In this document: piece by piece, positions 8,203-16,931 of the stretch
How positions within the stretch are numbered: the first letter of the stretch is position 1
Layout: each line of letters begins with the position of its first letter
Source of the DNA: Gillisia mitskevichiae
Lineage (GTDB): Bacteria; Bacteroidota; Bacteroidia; Flavobacteriales; Flavobacteriaceae
DNA length: 64,000 nt
Assembly (NCBI RefSeq): GCF_003634585.1
Contig: NZ_RBLG01000002.1
Location: 62,001-126,000 of the forward strand
Reading direction: 5' to 3'
Notes under the pieces: generated by a model
What the model was told of the DNA's origin: nothing
Database searches by the model: none
Seen by the model: the letters and a program-made list of their open reading frames with translations, nothing else
Translations under genes and position numbers: made by a program

Positions 8203-9138
8203 ATGAAATTTCCACAGAAGCATACGCTTCAACAAATAGCTACCATCATATCTTCTACCTATGTAGGGGAATCTGATTTTCCGGTTTTCGGAATGAATGA
8301 GATACATGTAGTAACAGAAGGCGATATTGTTTTTGTAGATCATCCAAAATATTATGACAAGGCCTTGAATTCGGCAGCAACTATTATTTTGATAAATAAA
8401 GAAGTAGAATGTCCACAGGGGAAAGCGCTTCTTATTTCAGATGATCCTTTTAGAGATTTCAACAAGTTAACTCAATACTTCAAACCTTTTGAAAAAGCAA
8501 ATTCCAAAATTGCAGATTCAGCCCAAATTGGTAAAAACACAATAATTCAGCCAAATGTTTTTATAGGTAATAATGTAAAAATTGGGGATAATTGTATGAT
8601 CCATCCTAATGTATGTATCTACGATAATGCAATTATAGGAAATAACGTAACAATACATGCCGGTACCGTTTTAGGAGCAGATGCCTTTTATTTTAAAACT
8701 AGACCTTCCGGATATGATAAATTACTTTCTGGGGGAAGAGTAGTTATAGATCATGATGTGGAAATTGGCGCATTATGCACTATAGATAAAGGAGTTACTG
8801 GCGATACCTTTATTGGAGCCGGAACAAAATTAGATAATCAGGTTCAAATAGGACATGATACCATAATTGGTAAAAAATGTCTTATAGCTTCACAAACCGG
8901 TATAGCTGGCTGTGTTATTATAGAAGATGAAGTTATTATTTGGGGACAAGTGGGAATTAGAAGCGATGTGAGAATTAAAAAAGGAACCCAATTAATGGCT
9001 CAATCTGGTGTTTCTAAAACTACTGAAGAAAACACGAGTTATTGGGGGTCTCCTGCTCAGGAATTCAGAACAAAATTAAGACAGATGGCGGCAGTAAAAA
9101 TGCTTCCCGGAATCATAGATAAATTAAAACATAAATAA
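8203..9138 (+). CDS. Second LpxD-like N-acyltransferase
   Basis: A 311-residue paralogue of LpxD. It keeps the N-terminal domain (about 1-90), hexapeptide beta helix (about 95-280) and the catalytic histidine (H218 in VQIGHDTIIG). It is 27 residues shorter than the lpxD product, chiefly at the C-terminal extension. Because lpxD, lpxC and lpxA already form a complete block 1 kb upstream, this copy may acylate a different sugar nucleotide or use a different acyl chain. Its own substrate is unknown. The stop is one base from the start of the NTF2-like gene, so those two are co-expressed. Intact motifs argue against a decaying duplicate. Confidence 0.8.
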   Translation: MKFPQKHTLQQIATIISSTYVGESDFPVFGMNEIHVVTEGDIVFVDHPKYYDKALNSAATIILINKEVECPQGKALLISDDPFRDFNKLTQYFKPFEKANSKIADSAQIGKNTIIQPNVFIGNNVKIGDNCMIHPNVCIYDNAIIGNNVTIHAGTVLGADAFYFKTRPSGYDKLLSGGRVVIDHDVEIGALCTIDKGVTGDTFIGAGTKLDNQVQIGHDTIIGKKCLIASQTGIAGCVIIEDEVIIWGQVGIRSDVRIKKGTQLMAQSGVSKTTEENTSYWGSPAQEFRTKLRQMAAVKMLPGIIDKLKHK

Positions 9139-9139
9139 T

Positions 9140-9553
9140 ATGGCTTCAAGCGAAAAACAACTTGTAGAATCATTTTATACTTCAGAATTTTATAAAGACC
9201 CATCCCAAGTATCTAAACATTTTCATCCTGATGCAGAGTTGTTTTGGAACAGTAGTGCAGGTTTCAACAAGATGAACGTCAAAGATCTTGAGGAAATTTG
9301 TACAGAAATGGCAAAGTCTTTTGAATATATCAGACCGGAAATAAGTCATTTACTACAAGATGATAAAACAGTAACCATTAGAATTACCTTCTTTACTAAA
9401 ACTATTGAGAATCCTGATGAAGAAATTCCAATGACGCACATGGTTGCTATTTGGGAAATAAAAGATGGGAAAATGTACAAAGGATATCAAATGAGCCAAC
9501 CGGCAGATGATTCTCCCGATAACCTTACTTCCTTTATGGCAATTAATTTATAA
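9140..9553 (+). CDS. NTF2/SnoaL-like protein
   Basis: A 137-residue protein with the alternation of helices and strands of the NTF2-like cone fold: an N-terminal helix pair (VESFYTSEFYKDPSQVSKHF), HPDAELFWNSSAG, then strands such as TVTIRITFFTK and THMVAIWEIKDGKMYKGYQMS. Such proteins act as small-ligand binding proteins, enzymes or assembly partners, and sequence alone does not say which. It is coupled to the second lpxD-like gene (1 base gap), which hints at a role linked to acylated sugar metabolism, but this is inference. Confidence 0.7.
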   Translation: MASSEKQLVESFYTSEFYKDPSQVSKHFHPDAELFWNSSAGFNKMNVKDLEEICTEMAKSFEYIRPEISHLLQDDKTVTIRITFFTKTIENPDEEIPMTHMVAIWEIKDGKMYKGYQMSQPADDSPDNLTSFMAINL

Positions 9554-9582
9554 AAAGGTTTTAAGGTTTCTATTTAAAAACC

Positions 9583-9590
9583 TACTTTTG
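9583..9590 (+). promoter_or_regulatory. -7 element TACTTTTG for sucD
   Basis: TACTTTTG fits TAnnTTTG and ends 22 bases before the sucD ATG. No convincing -33 TTG is seen upstream. Confidence 0.5.
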
Positions 9591-9612
9591 CAAAGCAAAA
9601 ATTATAACAATT

Positions 9613-10497
9613 ATGAGCGTTTTAGTTAATAAAGATTCAAAGATATTAGTTCAGGGTTTTACAGGAAGTGAAGGTACATTTCATGCTGAACAAATGATAG
9701 AATATGGGACCAATGTTGTTGGAGGAGTTACTCCAGGAAAAGGTGGGCAATCCCATTTAAATAAGCCAGTTTTTAATACTGTTTCTCAAGCAGTAAAAGA
9801 AACGGGAGCAAATGTTTCCATAATTTTTGTACCACCTGCATTTGCTGCAGATGCTATAATGGAAGCTGCAGATGCTGGAATTGAAGTTATTATTACAATT
9901 ACTGAAGGTATTCCAGTTGCAGATATGATCAAAGTAAGTAATTATATTAAAAATAAATCTTGCAGACTTGTAGGACCTAACTGTCCTGGTGTAATTACTC
10001 CAGGAGAAGCAAAAGTTGGAATTATGCCAGGTTTTGTTTTTAAGAAAGGTAAAGTAGGTATCGTTTCTAAATCTGGAACACTTACTTATGAAGCTGCAGA
10101 TCAGGTTGTAAAACAAGGTTTAGGAATATCTACTGCTATTGGAATTGGTGGAGATCCAATTATTGGAACTACAACGAAACAAGCAGTGGAATTGTTAATG
10201 AATGATGATGAAACGGAATGTATCGTTATGATTGGGGAAATTGGTGGTCAATTAGAAGCAGATGCTGCTCAATGGATCAAAGCTAATGGAAACAGAAAAC
10301 CAGTTATTGGTTTTATTGCAGGTGAAACTGCACCAGCAGGACGTACAATGGGACATGCCGGAGCAATTGTAGGTGGTAGTGAAGATACTGCGCAAGCTAA
10401 GAAAGCAATTCTTAGAGAAAATGGGATTCATGTTGTAGATTCACCTGCAGAAATTGGAAAAAAAGTTGCAGAAGTTCTTAACTCTGTGAATGCATAG
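9613..10497 (+). CDS. sucD: Succinyl-CoA synthetase alpha subunit (ADP/GDP-forming)
   Basis: The alpha subunit carries the CoA-binding Rossmann domain and the histidine that is transiently phosphorylated in the citric acid cycle step succinyl-CoA to succinate. The 294-residue protein has [15 protein letters not shown] (CoA binding, 14-28), GPNCPGVI (121-128) and active-site H248 in [13 protein letters not shown]. The beta subunit gene sucC is not adjacent, which is common in Bacteroidota. It has its own -7 motif and terminator, so it is likely monocistronic. Confidence 0.96.
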   Translation: MSVLVNKDSKILVQGFTGSEGTFHAEQMIEYGTNVVGGVTPGKGGQSHLNKPVFNTVSQAVKETGANVSIIFVPPAFAADAIMEAADAGIEVIITITEGIPVADMIKVSNYIKNKSCRLVGPNCPGVITPGEAKVGIMPGFVFKKGKVGIVSKSGTLTYEAADQVVKQGLGISTAIGIGGDPIIGTTTKQAVELLMNDDETECIVMIGEIGGQLEADAAQWIKANGNRKPVIGFIAGETAPAGRTMGHAGAIVGGSEDTAQAKKAILRENGIHVVDSPAEIGKKVAEVLNSVNA

Positions 10498-10521
10498 TTA
10501 GCAACAAGTCAATATATTTTA

Positions 10522-10572
10522 AAAAAACCTCTTAATTCCTCAGTAAATGAGTAATTTCAAGAGGTTTTTTTA
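10522..10572 (+). terminator. Terminator after sucD
   Basis: AAAAAACCTCTT (10522-10533) pairs with AAGAGGTTTTTT (10559-10570). The loop contains a smaller CTCA/TGAG hairpin. The trailing T run continues to about 10573. The A-rich 5' flank means it could also act on the other strand. Confidence 0.75.
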
Positions 10573-10799
10573 TTTTAATGCTTTTTGGTTTTGTTATATT
10601 TGAATCAATTAAGAATTTTAGATTTTTAACGCCTATAAGAATGGTTTTCGAACTTAATTTTTTGAGAGTCTAAAACTGACTTATTAATAGTAGTGTTAGA
10701 ATTTAAAGATATTTAAAAAATGGAGGGAAGTCCGCAAAATTATATTGGGTAGACTTCGTGGAATTATAAACCCATAATAAGGATTAAAGAATTATTTAT

Positions 10800-11546
10800 A
10801 TGAAGTTATTAGAAGGTAAAAATGCTATTATCACAGGTGGTAGTAGAGGTATTGGTAAAGGTATTGCTGAAGTGTTTGCAAAACATGGAGCAAATATAGC
10901 TTTCACCTACGCATCATCTGTAAATGCAGCTAATGAGTTAGAACAGGAATTAAGTAGCCTAGGTGTAAAAGCTAAAGGTTATAAATCTAATGCTGCTAAT
11001 TATGAAGAAGCACAAGAGCTAATTAAAAATGTTGCTGAAGAATTTGGTGCGATAGATATCGTTATTAATAATGCAGGAATTACAAAGGATAATCTTCTAA
11101 TGAGAATGACAGAAGAAGATTTTGATGCTGTTATAGATGTGAACTTAAAGTCGGTTTTTAATATGACTAAAGCAGTGCAGCGTACTATGCTAAAGCAACG
11201 ATCAGGGAGTATAATTAACATGAGTTCCGTGGTAGGTGTTAAGGGTAATGCTGGACAGTCCAATTACGCAGCTTCTAAAGCTGGTATCATTGGGTTCTCT
11301 AAATCTATGGCTTTAGAATTAGGTTCAAGAAACATTAGAACTAATGTTATTGCTCCTGGGTTCATAGAAACTGAAATGACTGAAAAGTTAGATGAGAAGA
11401 CCGTTGAAGGTTGGAGAGAATCTATTCCTTTGAAAAGAGGTGGAACTCCAGAAGATATTGCAAACGCATGTGTTTTCCTTGCAAGTGATCTAAGTAGTTA
11501 TGTTACTGGGCAGGTAATTCATGTAAACGGTGGAATGCTTACTTAG
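10800..11546 (+). CDS. fabG: 3-oxoacyl-[ACP] reductase FabG
   Basis: NADPH-dependent short-chain dehydrogenase of fatty acid elongation, 248 residues. Cofactor motif TGGSRGIG (12-19), NNAG (90-93), and the catalytic triad S143, Y156 and K160 (YAASK) are all present, as is the C-terminal HVNGG. The close match to FabG length and motifs supports this over a generic SDR. The 229-base gap upstream holds the sucD terminator and an imperfect GAAGTC/GACTTC inverted repeat (10727-10757) but no clear promoter. Confidence 0.9.
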   Translation: MKLLEGKNAIITGGSRGIGKGIAEVFAKHGANIAFTYASSVNAANELEQELSSLGVKAKGYKSNAANYEEAQELIKNVAEEFGAIDIVINNAGITKDNLLMRMTEEDFDAVIDVNLKSVFNMTKAVQRTMLKQRSGSIINMSSVVGVKGNAGQSNYAASKAGIIGFSKSMALELGSRNIRTNVIAPGFIETEMTEKLDEKTVEGWRESIPLKRGGTPEDIANACVFLASDLSSYVTGQVIHVNGGMLT

Positions 11547-11643
11547 AAGATTTTTAGAATTAAAATTATTTGCCGTATAATTCTGGACAAATGATTTTTA
11601 ACGGGAAATAAAATTATTTATTTGCTGAATTCGATTTTTAAAA

Positions 11644-13689
11644 ATGCCGATATCAACAATTTTATATCTAACCCTAGCTGCAGTATTTGCGTTAGGGTTT
11701 ATTTTTTTTACCTATTTCTTCAAAGTGAAGAATCGGGGAAGGCAAACCTATTTTCTAGGAGTGATACGCTTTATAAGTATTTTCACATTGTTAATCCTGC
11801 TTATAAACCCCAAAATAAGACATACTGAATTTGAAACTATTAAACCTGAACTTGTATTGGCTATAGATCGATCTGAATCTATAGGAAATTTGGGCAAAAT
11901 AGATAGTATAAATTCTTTGGTTAAAAACTTTAAGGATAATAAGGTCTTAAATGAAAATTTCGATATTTCAGTTTATAATTTTGGAGGTAATATTGAGCCT
12001 GAGAATAATGATAGCATAAAGATCGATAGAAATAAGACTGATATTTACAAAGCGATCTCTCAACTTAATAAGTTATATAAGGATAAATCTACGGCACTAT
12101 TACTAATTTCAGATGGAAATTCCACTTATGGACAGGATTATGAATTTACAAAATTAAATGATAAGTTCACTTTAAACTCTGTAGTTGCTGGCGATACTGC
12201 CACTAGTGTTGATCTTTCAATAAATTCGGTAAATGTTAATAAGTATGCTTTTTTAAACAATGAATTTCCCGTTGAAATCCTGCTTAACTATACTGGAGGA
12301 GATGCTATAAAAGCCAATTTTCAATTAAAACAAGGAAACACCACGCTCTTTAATAAAACGCTGGATTTTGATAATGAACATGCTTCAGAAATCATTAACA
12401 CAACTCTAACTGCTAAGCAACTTGGTACTAGAATTTATGAAGCGAGCATTACTTCCCCCCAGAATGAAAAAAATCTCATTAATAACAATAGGAAATTTGC
12501 TGTAGAAGTTATAGACGAAAGAACCAATATTCTTTTACTTTCCGATATTTCACATCCGGATATTGGAGCACTCAAAAAATCTATAGAAAATAACAAACAG
12601 AGAGAGGTAAAATTAAAAGATATAGATGGTTTTGATATTTCAGAAATTAATGATTATCAATTAGTTATATTGTATCAGCCAAATAATAAGTTTAATATAA
12701 TATTAAAGGAACTAGATAAGAAGAACATCAATCGGTTAATCATTACTGGTACTAAAACAGATTGGAATTTCTTGAATAATGCTCAGCAATATTTCTCCAA
12801 AACGCTCTCTAACCAAACACAAGATCTGTTTCCAGTTTATAATGAAAACTTCCTTCAGTATCAATCAGGAGATATTGGATTTTCGAATTTTCCTCCTTTG
12901 GAAGATAGCTTTGGGACTTTAAAACTAGCTGCTGAAAGTGGAAACACGTTACTATATCAAAAACTTGAAGGCATAGAAACTCAGCAAGCATTATTGAGCA
13001 TATTTGAAACCAGTAATTTAAAGACAGGCGTTTTGTTTGGAGAGAACCTTTGGAAATGGCGTTTAGAAAGTTTTCGGCTTACAGGTAATTTCGAACGTAT
13101 AGATAACTTTTGGAATAAGCTAATCCAGTATTTATCGGCCTCTAAAAAGCGCGATCGGCTAACTTATAATCTTGAATCTGTCTATTTAGAAAATGAACAA
13201 ATACTAGTTACTGCTCAGTTCTTTGATCAGAATTATATTTTTTCACCAGATGTAGATCTTTCTATTAATATCAAAAATATAGATTCCAAAGAAACAATAG
13301 AGGCTCAGATGCTGCCAAGTTCTAATTTTTATAAGGTAGAATTGGATGGCCTTAGTTTTGGTGAGTACCAGTTTACAATTAGAGAAGAGACCACTGGAAT
13401 CGTGCAAAAAGGAAGTTTTCAAGTTTTGGAATATAACCTTGAACAACAGTTCACTTCCGCTAATTTTAGTAAAATGAATTTTCTGGCAAGTAACAATTCA
13501 GGTCAAACCTATTTACTTGGGGAAGAATTGAAGATAATTAAGGCTTTAACTGGTGATAAACGCTTTGTTTCGGTACAAAAAAGCGATGAAAAAACCGTAC
13601 CTTTAATCGATTGGAAATATTTACTTATCCTATTAGTGCTAAGTCTTAGTGCCGAGTGGTTTACAAGAAAGTATTTCGGATTAATTTAA
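11644..13689 (+). CDS. VWA-like membrane protein, uncharacterised
   Basis: A 681-residue protein with two N-terminal membrane spans (about 5-26 and 37-55), a long extracytoplasmic region and a C-terminal span (about 655-673) followed by RKYFGLI. Right after the second span is VLAIDRSESI (D75, S77, S79), a DxSxS metal-ion-dependent adhesion site of a von Willebrand A-type domain; LLLISDGNSTYG follows further on. This layout resembles conserved Bacteroidota membrane proteins of the Bat-like type, but I cannot name the family. It lies 19 bases upstream of the SPFH gene and may share its transcript. Function unknown. Confidence 0.75.
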   Translation: MPISTILYLTLAAVFALGFIFFTYFFKVKNRGRQTYFLGVIRFISIFTLLILLINPKIRHTEFETIKPELVLAIDRSESIGNLGKIDSINSLVKNFKDNKVLNENFDISVYNFGGNIEPENNDSIKIDRNKTDIYKAISQLNKLYKDKSTALLLISDGNSTYGQDYEFTKLNDKFTLNSVVAGDTATSVDLSINSVNVNKYAFLNNEFPVEILLNYTGGDAIKANFQLKQGNTTLFNKTLDFDNEHASEIINTTLTAKQLGTRIYEASITSPQNEKNLINNNRKFAVEVIDERTNILLLSDISHPDIGALKKSIENNKQREVKLKDIDGFDISEINDYQLVILYQPNNKFNIILKELDKKNINRLIITGTKTDWNFLNNAQQYFSKTLSNQTQDLFPVYNENFLQYQSGDIGFSNFPPLEDSFGTLKLAAESGNTLLYQKLEGIETQQALLSIFETSNLKTGVLFGENLWKWRLESFRLTGNFERIDNFWNKLIQYLSASKKRDRLTYNLESVYLENEQILVTAQFFDQNYIFSPDVDLSINIKNIDSKETIEAQMLPSSNFYKVELDGLSFGEYQFTIREETTGIVQKGSFQVLEYNLEQQFTSANFSKMNFLASNNSGQTYLLGEELKIIKALTGDKRFVSVQKSDEKTVPLIDWKYLLILLVLSLSAEWFTRKYFGLI

Positions 13690-13708
13690 TAATCACAAAT
13701 ATATATTT

Positions 13709-14524
13709 ATGGATAAATTACCAAAGATTGGATTACCAATTTTAATTGTTGCGGTCATCTTAATTATTTTAATCGCAAAATCTACAATCACAATTAATTC
13801 TGGAGAAGCTGGAGTATTATATAAAACCTTTGATGGTGGAGTTGTTACTGATGGTCCTCCCTTAGGAGAAGGTTTTCATGTTGTTGCTCCTTGGAATGAC
13901 GTTTTTGTTTACGAAGTAAGACAACAAGCTCTAGAAGAAAAAATGCAAGTGTTATCTTCGAATGGATTGGAGATCAAATTGGATGTTTCCGTTTGGTACG
14001 AGCCAGCGTTTGCAGATCTAGGTTCTTTACATCAAGAAAAAGGTGAAATGTATGTTGCCCGAGTGCTACAACCTGCGGTTAGATCTGCAGCTAGAGCAGT
14101 TGTAGGAAGATATATTCCAGAACAATTATATGCTAGTAAACGTGAAGCTATCCAGAAAGAGATTTTGGATGAGACAAAAATCTTATTAAAAGATCAATAT
14201 GTTCAGGTAAATGAAGTATTGGTAAGAGATGTTTCTCTACCACAGAACATTAAAGAGGCTATTGAAAGAAAACTGAGACAAGAACAAGAGTCTTTAGAGT
14301 ATGAATTTAGACTAACTAAAGCTACACAAGAGGCGCAAAGACAACGTATTGATGCTGAAGGTAAAGCCAAAGCCAATGAAATTCTTAGTGCTTCGTTGAA
14401 CGATCAAATTTTAATGGAAAAAGGAATTCAAGCAACTGTAGAGCTGGCTAAGTCACCTAATGCCAAGGTGGTAGTGATTGGTTCTGGAGAAAGTGGAATG
14501 CCTTTGATCCTTGGAAACAACTAA
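13709..14524 (+). CDS. SPFH/prohibitin-family membrane protein
   Basis: A 271-residue protein with one N-terminal membrane anchor (about 8-24), then a band-7/SPFH domain (about 25-190) and a charged coiled-coil region rich in Glu, Ala, Gln and Arg (about 185-235). Prohibitin-like proteins assemble into ring scaffolds that organise membranes and proteases such as FtsH. It follows the VWA-type gene by 19 bases. The his attenuator begins about 40 bases after its stop with no clear terminator between. Confidence 0.88.
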   Translation: MDKLPKIGLPILIVAVILIILIAKSTITINSGEAGVLYKTFDGGVVTDGPPLGEGFHVVAPWNDVFVYEVRQQALEEKMQVLSSNGLEIKLDVSVWYEPAFADLGSLHQEKGEMYVARVLQPAVRSAARAVVGRYIPEQLYASKREAIQKEILDETKILLKDQYVQVNEVLVRDVSLPQNIKEAIERKLRQEQESLEYEFRLTKATQEAQRQRIDAEGKAKANEILSASLNDQILMEKGIQATVELAKSPNAKVVVIGSGESGMPLILGNN

Positions 14525-14563
14525 AAATAGATTAATCAAGTCATAAATTTATCGAAACGAATT

Positions 14564-14592
14564 TTTGTTTTAAAAAAAATGCGCTAGATTTG
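14564..14592 (+). promoter_or_regulatory. Promoter of the his operon
   Basis: TTTG at 14564-14567, a 17-base spacer, then TAGATTTG at 14585-14592 matches the Bacteroidota pattern TTG-N17-23-TAnnTTTG. Transcription would begin about 5-8 bases further on, at or just before the leader-peptide ATG at 14601. Confidence 0.6.
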
Positions 14593-14600
14593 CTTTTATT

Positions 14601-14657
14601 ATGAAAACAATACAACTACATCATCATCATTTTCACTACTGCGCTCTGGCGAGGTGA
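14601..14657 (+). CDS. hisL: Histidine operon leader peptide
   Basis: An 18-codon ORF encodes MKTIQLHHHHFHYCALAR, with five His codons in a six-codon stretch. It stands between the his promoter and a strong terminator hairpin ahead of hisG, the classical arrangement for attenuation. When charged tRNA-His is scarce the ribosome stalls on the His run and the terminator should not form. The ATG is only 8 bases after the -7 element, so the leader is probably translated from a leaderless or nearly leaderless mRNA. Confidence 0.9.
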   Translation: MKTIQLHHHHFHYCALAR

Positions 14658-14662
14658 TTTTG

Positions 14663-14684
14663 ATATGTAGTAAATTCAACATAT
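14663..14684 (+). promoter_or_regulatory. Candidate antiterminator or pause hairpin of the his attenuator
   Basis: ATATGT (14663-14668) can pair with ACATAT (14679-14684), just after the leader stop codon and before the terminator. The pairing is weak and AT-rich; an alternative pairing with the leader coding region was not resolved by eye. Confidence 0.35.
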
Positions 14685-14686
14685 AT

Positions 14687-14720
14687 AAAAACCCGTTTGA
14701 GCAATCGAACGGGTTTTTTG
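14687..14720 (+). terminator. His operon attenuator terminator
   Basis: CCCGTT pairs with AACGGG, continued through GA/TC around a GCAA tetraloop and extended outside by A-T pairs. A run of seven T follows. It lies between the leader peptide and hisG. Confidence 0.88.
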
Positions 14721-14763
14721 TTTCCTGTTTGGTTTTCAAATAAAACTTTAAGAAATTAAAAAG

Positions 14764-15627
14764 ATGAATAAAGAAAAACTAAGAATTGCAATTCAGAAAG
14801 CAGGAAGATTAAATGAAGATTCCCTAAAAATTTTAAAAGATGCTGGCATCTCTATAGATAATGGTAAGGAACAATTAAAAGCCACTTCCTCTAATTTTCC
14901 AATTGAGGTATTATATCTTCGGAATGGTGACATTCCTCAATATCTAAGAGATGGAGTAGTAGATATCGCATTTTTAGGAGAAAATGTGTTAGAAGAAAAA
15001 GGAGACGATATAGTGCAATCATTAAAATTAGGTTTCTCAAAATGTAGAGTTTCTCTGGCTATTCCTAAGTCTGCTAAGTATAATGGAATAGAGGATCTAG
15101 CAGGAAAAAGAATAGCTACATCTTATCCTAATACCTTAAATACATTTCTAAAGAAAAAAGGAATAACAGCAGATTTACACATTATTAATGGTTCTGTAGA
15201 AATTGCTCCAAATATAGGTTTGGCAGATGCTATCTGTGACATCGTATCTAGTGGAAATACATTGTTTAAGAACAATCTAAAGGAAGTAGAGGTAATGATG
15301 AAGAGCGAGGCTGTTCTTGCAGTTGCTCCAAATATTTCTGAAGCCAGAAGAACGATCCTAAACAAATTGGAATTCAGATTGAAATCTGTACTTAATGCAA
15401 GAACTTCAAAATATATTCTTTTAAATGCTCCAGATGATAAGTTAGAAGAGATCATTAATTTATTGCCAGGTATGAGAAGTCCTACAGTATTGCCTTTAGC
15501 AGAAAAAGGTTGGAGTTCTATACATACCGTTATTCAAGAAGATAGATTCTGGGAAATAATACAGGAATTGAAAGAACTTGGAGCAGAAGGGATTTTAGTT
15601 GCACCAATCGAAAAAATGGTTCTTTAA
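14764..15627 (+). CDS. hisG: ATP phosphoribosyltransferase (long form)
   Basis: First step of histidine synthesis: ATP plus PRPP gives phosphoribosyl-ATP. At 287 residues this is the long HisG form, with two periplasmic-binding-protein-like catalytic domains (about 1-210, including LRNGDIPQYLRDGVVDIAFLG) and a C-terminal ACT-like regulatory domain (about 215-287) for histidine feedback. The long form does not need HisZ, and no hisZ is present. It is the first structural gene after the attenuator. Confidence 0.95.
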   Translation: MNKEKLRIAIQKAGRLNEDSLKILKDAGISIDNGKEQLKATSSNFPIEVLYLRNGDIPQYLRDGVVDIAFLGENVLEEKGDDIVQSLKLGFSKCRVSLAIPKSAKYNGIEDLAGKRIATSYPNTLNTFLKKKGITADLHIINGSVEIAPNIGLADAICDIVSSGNTLFKNNLKEVEVMMKSEAVLAVAPNISEARRTILNKLEFRLKSVLNARTSKYILLNAPDDKLEEIINLLPGMRSPTVLPLAEKGWSSIHTVIQEDRFWEIIQELKELGAEGILVAPIEKMVL

Positions 15628-15644
15628 TTTGAATTCTTTATAAT

Positions 15645-16931
15645 ATGAATAAAATATATAATCCAAATAAAGAAGATTGGGAAGCTTTATTGCAAAGACC
15701 AACTCAAACTCTCGAGGATATAGAGTTAACTGTAAATGATATTTTTTCTGAAGTTAGGTCTAAAGGGGATGTTGCAGTTGCAAAATATACCGATCTTTTT
15801 GATGGTATAAAATTAGATAACTTTAAAGTTTCTACTGAAGATATTGAAGTTGCCAAAGCTGCTATTAGTTCTAATTTGAAGGATGCGATACAGTTAGCAA
15901 AATCTAATATTGAAAAATTTCATAAAGCTCAAAAAACACAAAGAGTAGAAGTAACCACTTCTAAAGGAGTGGATTGCTGGCAAGAAAAACGTCCTATTCA
16001 GAAGGTAGGACTTTATATTCCGGGAGGCAATGCGCCATTATTCTCCACTATTTTAATGCTCGCAATTCCAGCTAACATTGCTGGATGTAAAGAGATCGTG
16101 TTGTGTACTCCTCCAGATAAAAATGGAGAGATCAATCCAGTAATTCTTTATACTGCTGCACTTTGCGGAGTAGATAAGATTTTTAAGATTGGAGGGATTC
16201 AAGCAATAGCCGCCTTAACATTTGGAACAGAGACGGTCCCGAAAGTATATAAAATATTTGGACCAGGGAATCAATTTGTGACCGTTGCTAAGCAATTAGC
16301 TACAAAGTTTCATGTCGCGATAGATATGCCTGCTGGACCTTCGGAATTACTTGTGGTTGCAGATGATACAGCAGATGCTGCCTTCGTTGCCTCAGATCTT
16401 CTTAGCCAGGCAGAACACGGTGCAGATAGTCAGGTAATTCTTATCTCTACTTCAGAAAAAATGATTGAAGATGTAGAAAAAGAAATTGAACTTCAGTTAG
16501 AGATTTTGCCCAGAAAAGAAATGGCTGCAAAGTCGATCGCTAATTCTAAACTTATCTACTTAGAGAGTAAACAATTAGCTATGGAAATTATCAATGAATA
16601 TGGTCCGGAACATTTTATCGTGTGTACTGCCCACAATGATTTCTATGTAGAGAATGTTGCTAATGCAGGTTCTGTGTTTATTGGGAATTATACTCCGGAA
16701 AGTGCTGGAGACTATGCTTCAGGGACCAATCATACCTTACCAACTAATGGCTTTGCTAAACAATATAGCGGTGTAAATTTGGATAGTTTTATGAAGAGTA
16801 TGACTTTTCAGAAAATATCTGAAGAAGGAATTAGGAATATTGGTCCTGCAATAGAGATCATGGCAGAGGCAGAAGGACTTCAGGCTCATAAGAATGCAGT
16901 TACTTTAAGACTTAATAAGCTGAAGAAATAA
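15645..16931 (+). CDS. hisD: Histidinol dehydrogenase
   Basis: Zinc enzyme oxidising L-histidinol to L-histidine with NAD+, the last two steps of the pathway. The 428-residue protein has KVGLYIPGGNAPL (120-132), GPGNQFV and MPAGPSELLVVAD; Zn ligands include Q255 and H258 in SQAEHGADSQ, and the PEHF motif supplies the catalytic Glu-His pair. Its stop codon overlaps the hisC start by one base (TAATG), indicating translational coupling. Confidence 0.96.
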   Translation: MNKIYNPNKEDWEALLQRPTQTLEDIELTVNDIFSEVRSKGDVAVAKYTDLFDGIKLDNFKVSTEDIEVAKAAISSNLKDAIQLAKSNIEKFHKAQKTQRVEVTTSKGVDCWQEKRPIQKVGLYIPGGNAPLFSTILMLAIPANIAGCKEIVLCTPPDKNGEINPVILYTAALCGVDKIFKIGGIQAIAALTFGTETVPKVYKIFGPGNQFVTVAKQLATKFHVAIDMPAGPSELLVVADDTADAAFVASDLLSQAEHGADSQVILISTSEKMIEDVEKEIELQLEILPRKEMAAKSIANSKLIYLESKQLAMEIINEYGPEHFIVCTAHNDFYVENVANAGSVFIGNYTPESAGDYASGTNHTLPTNGFAKQYSGVNLDSFMKSMTFQKISEEGIRNIGPAIEIMAEAEGLQAHKNAVTLRLNKLKK

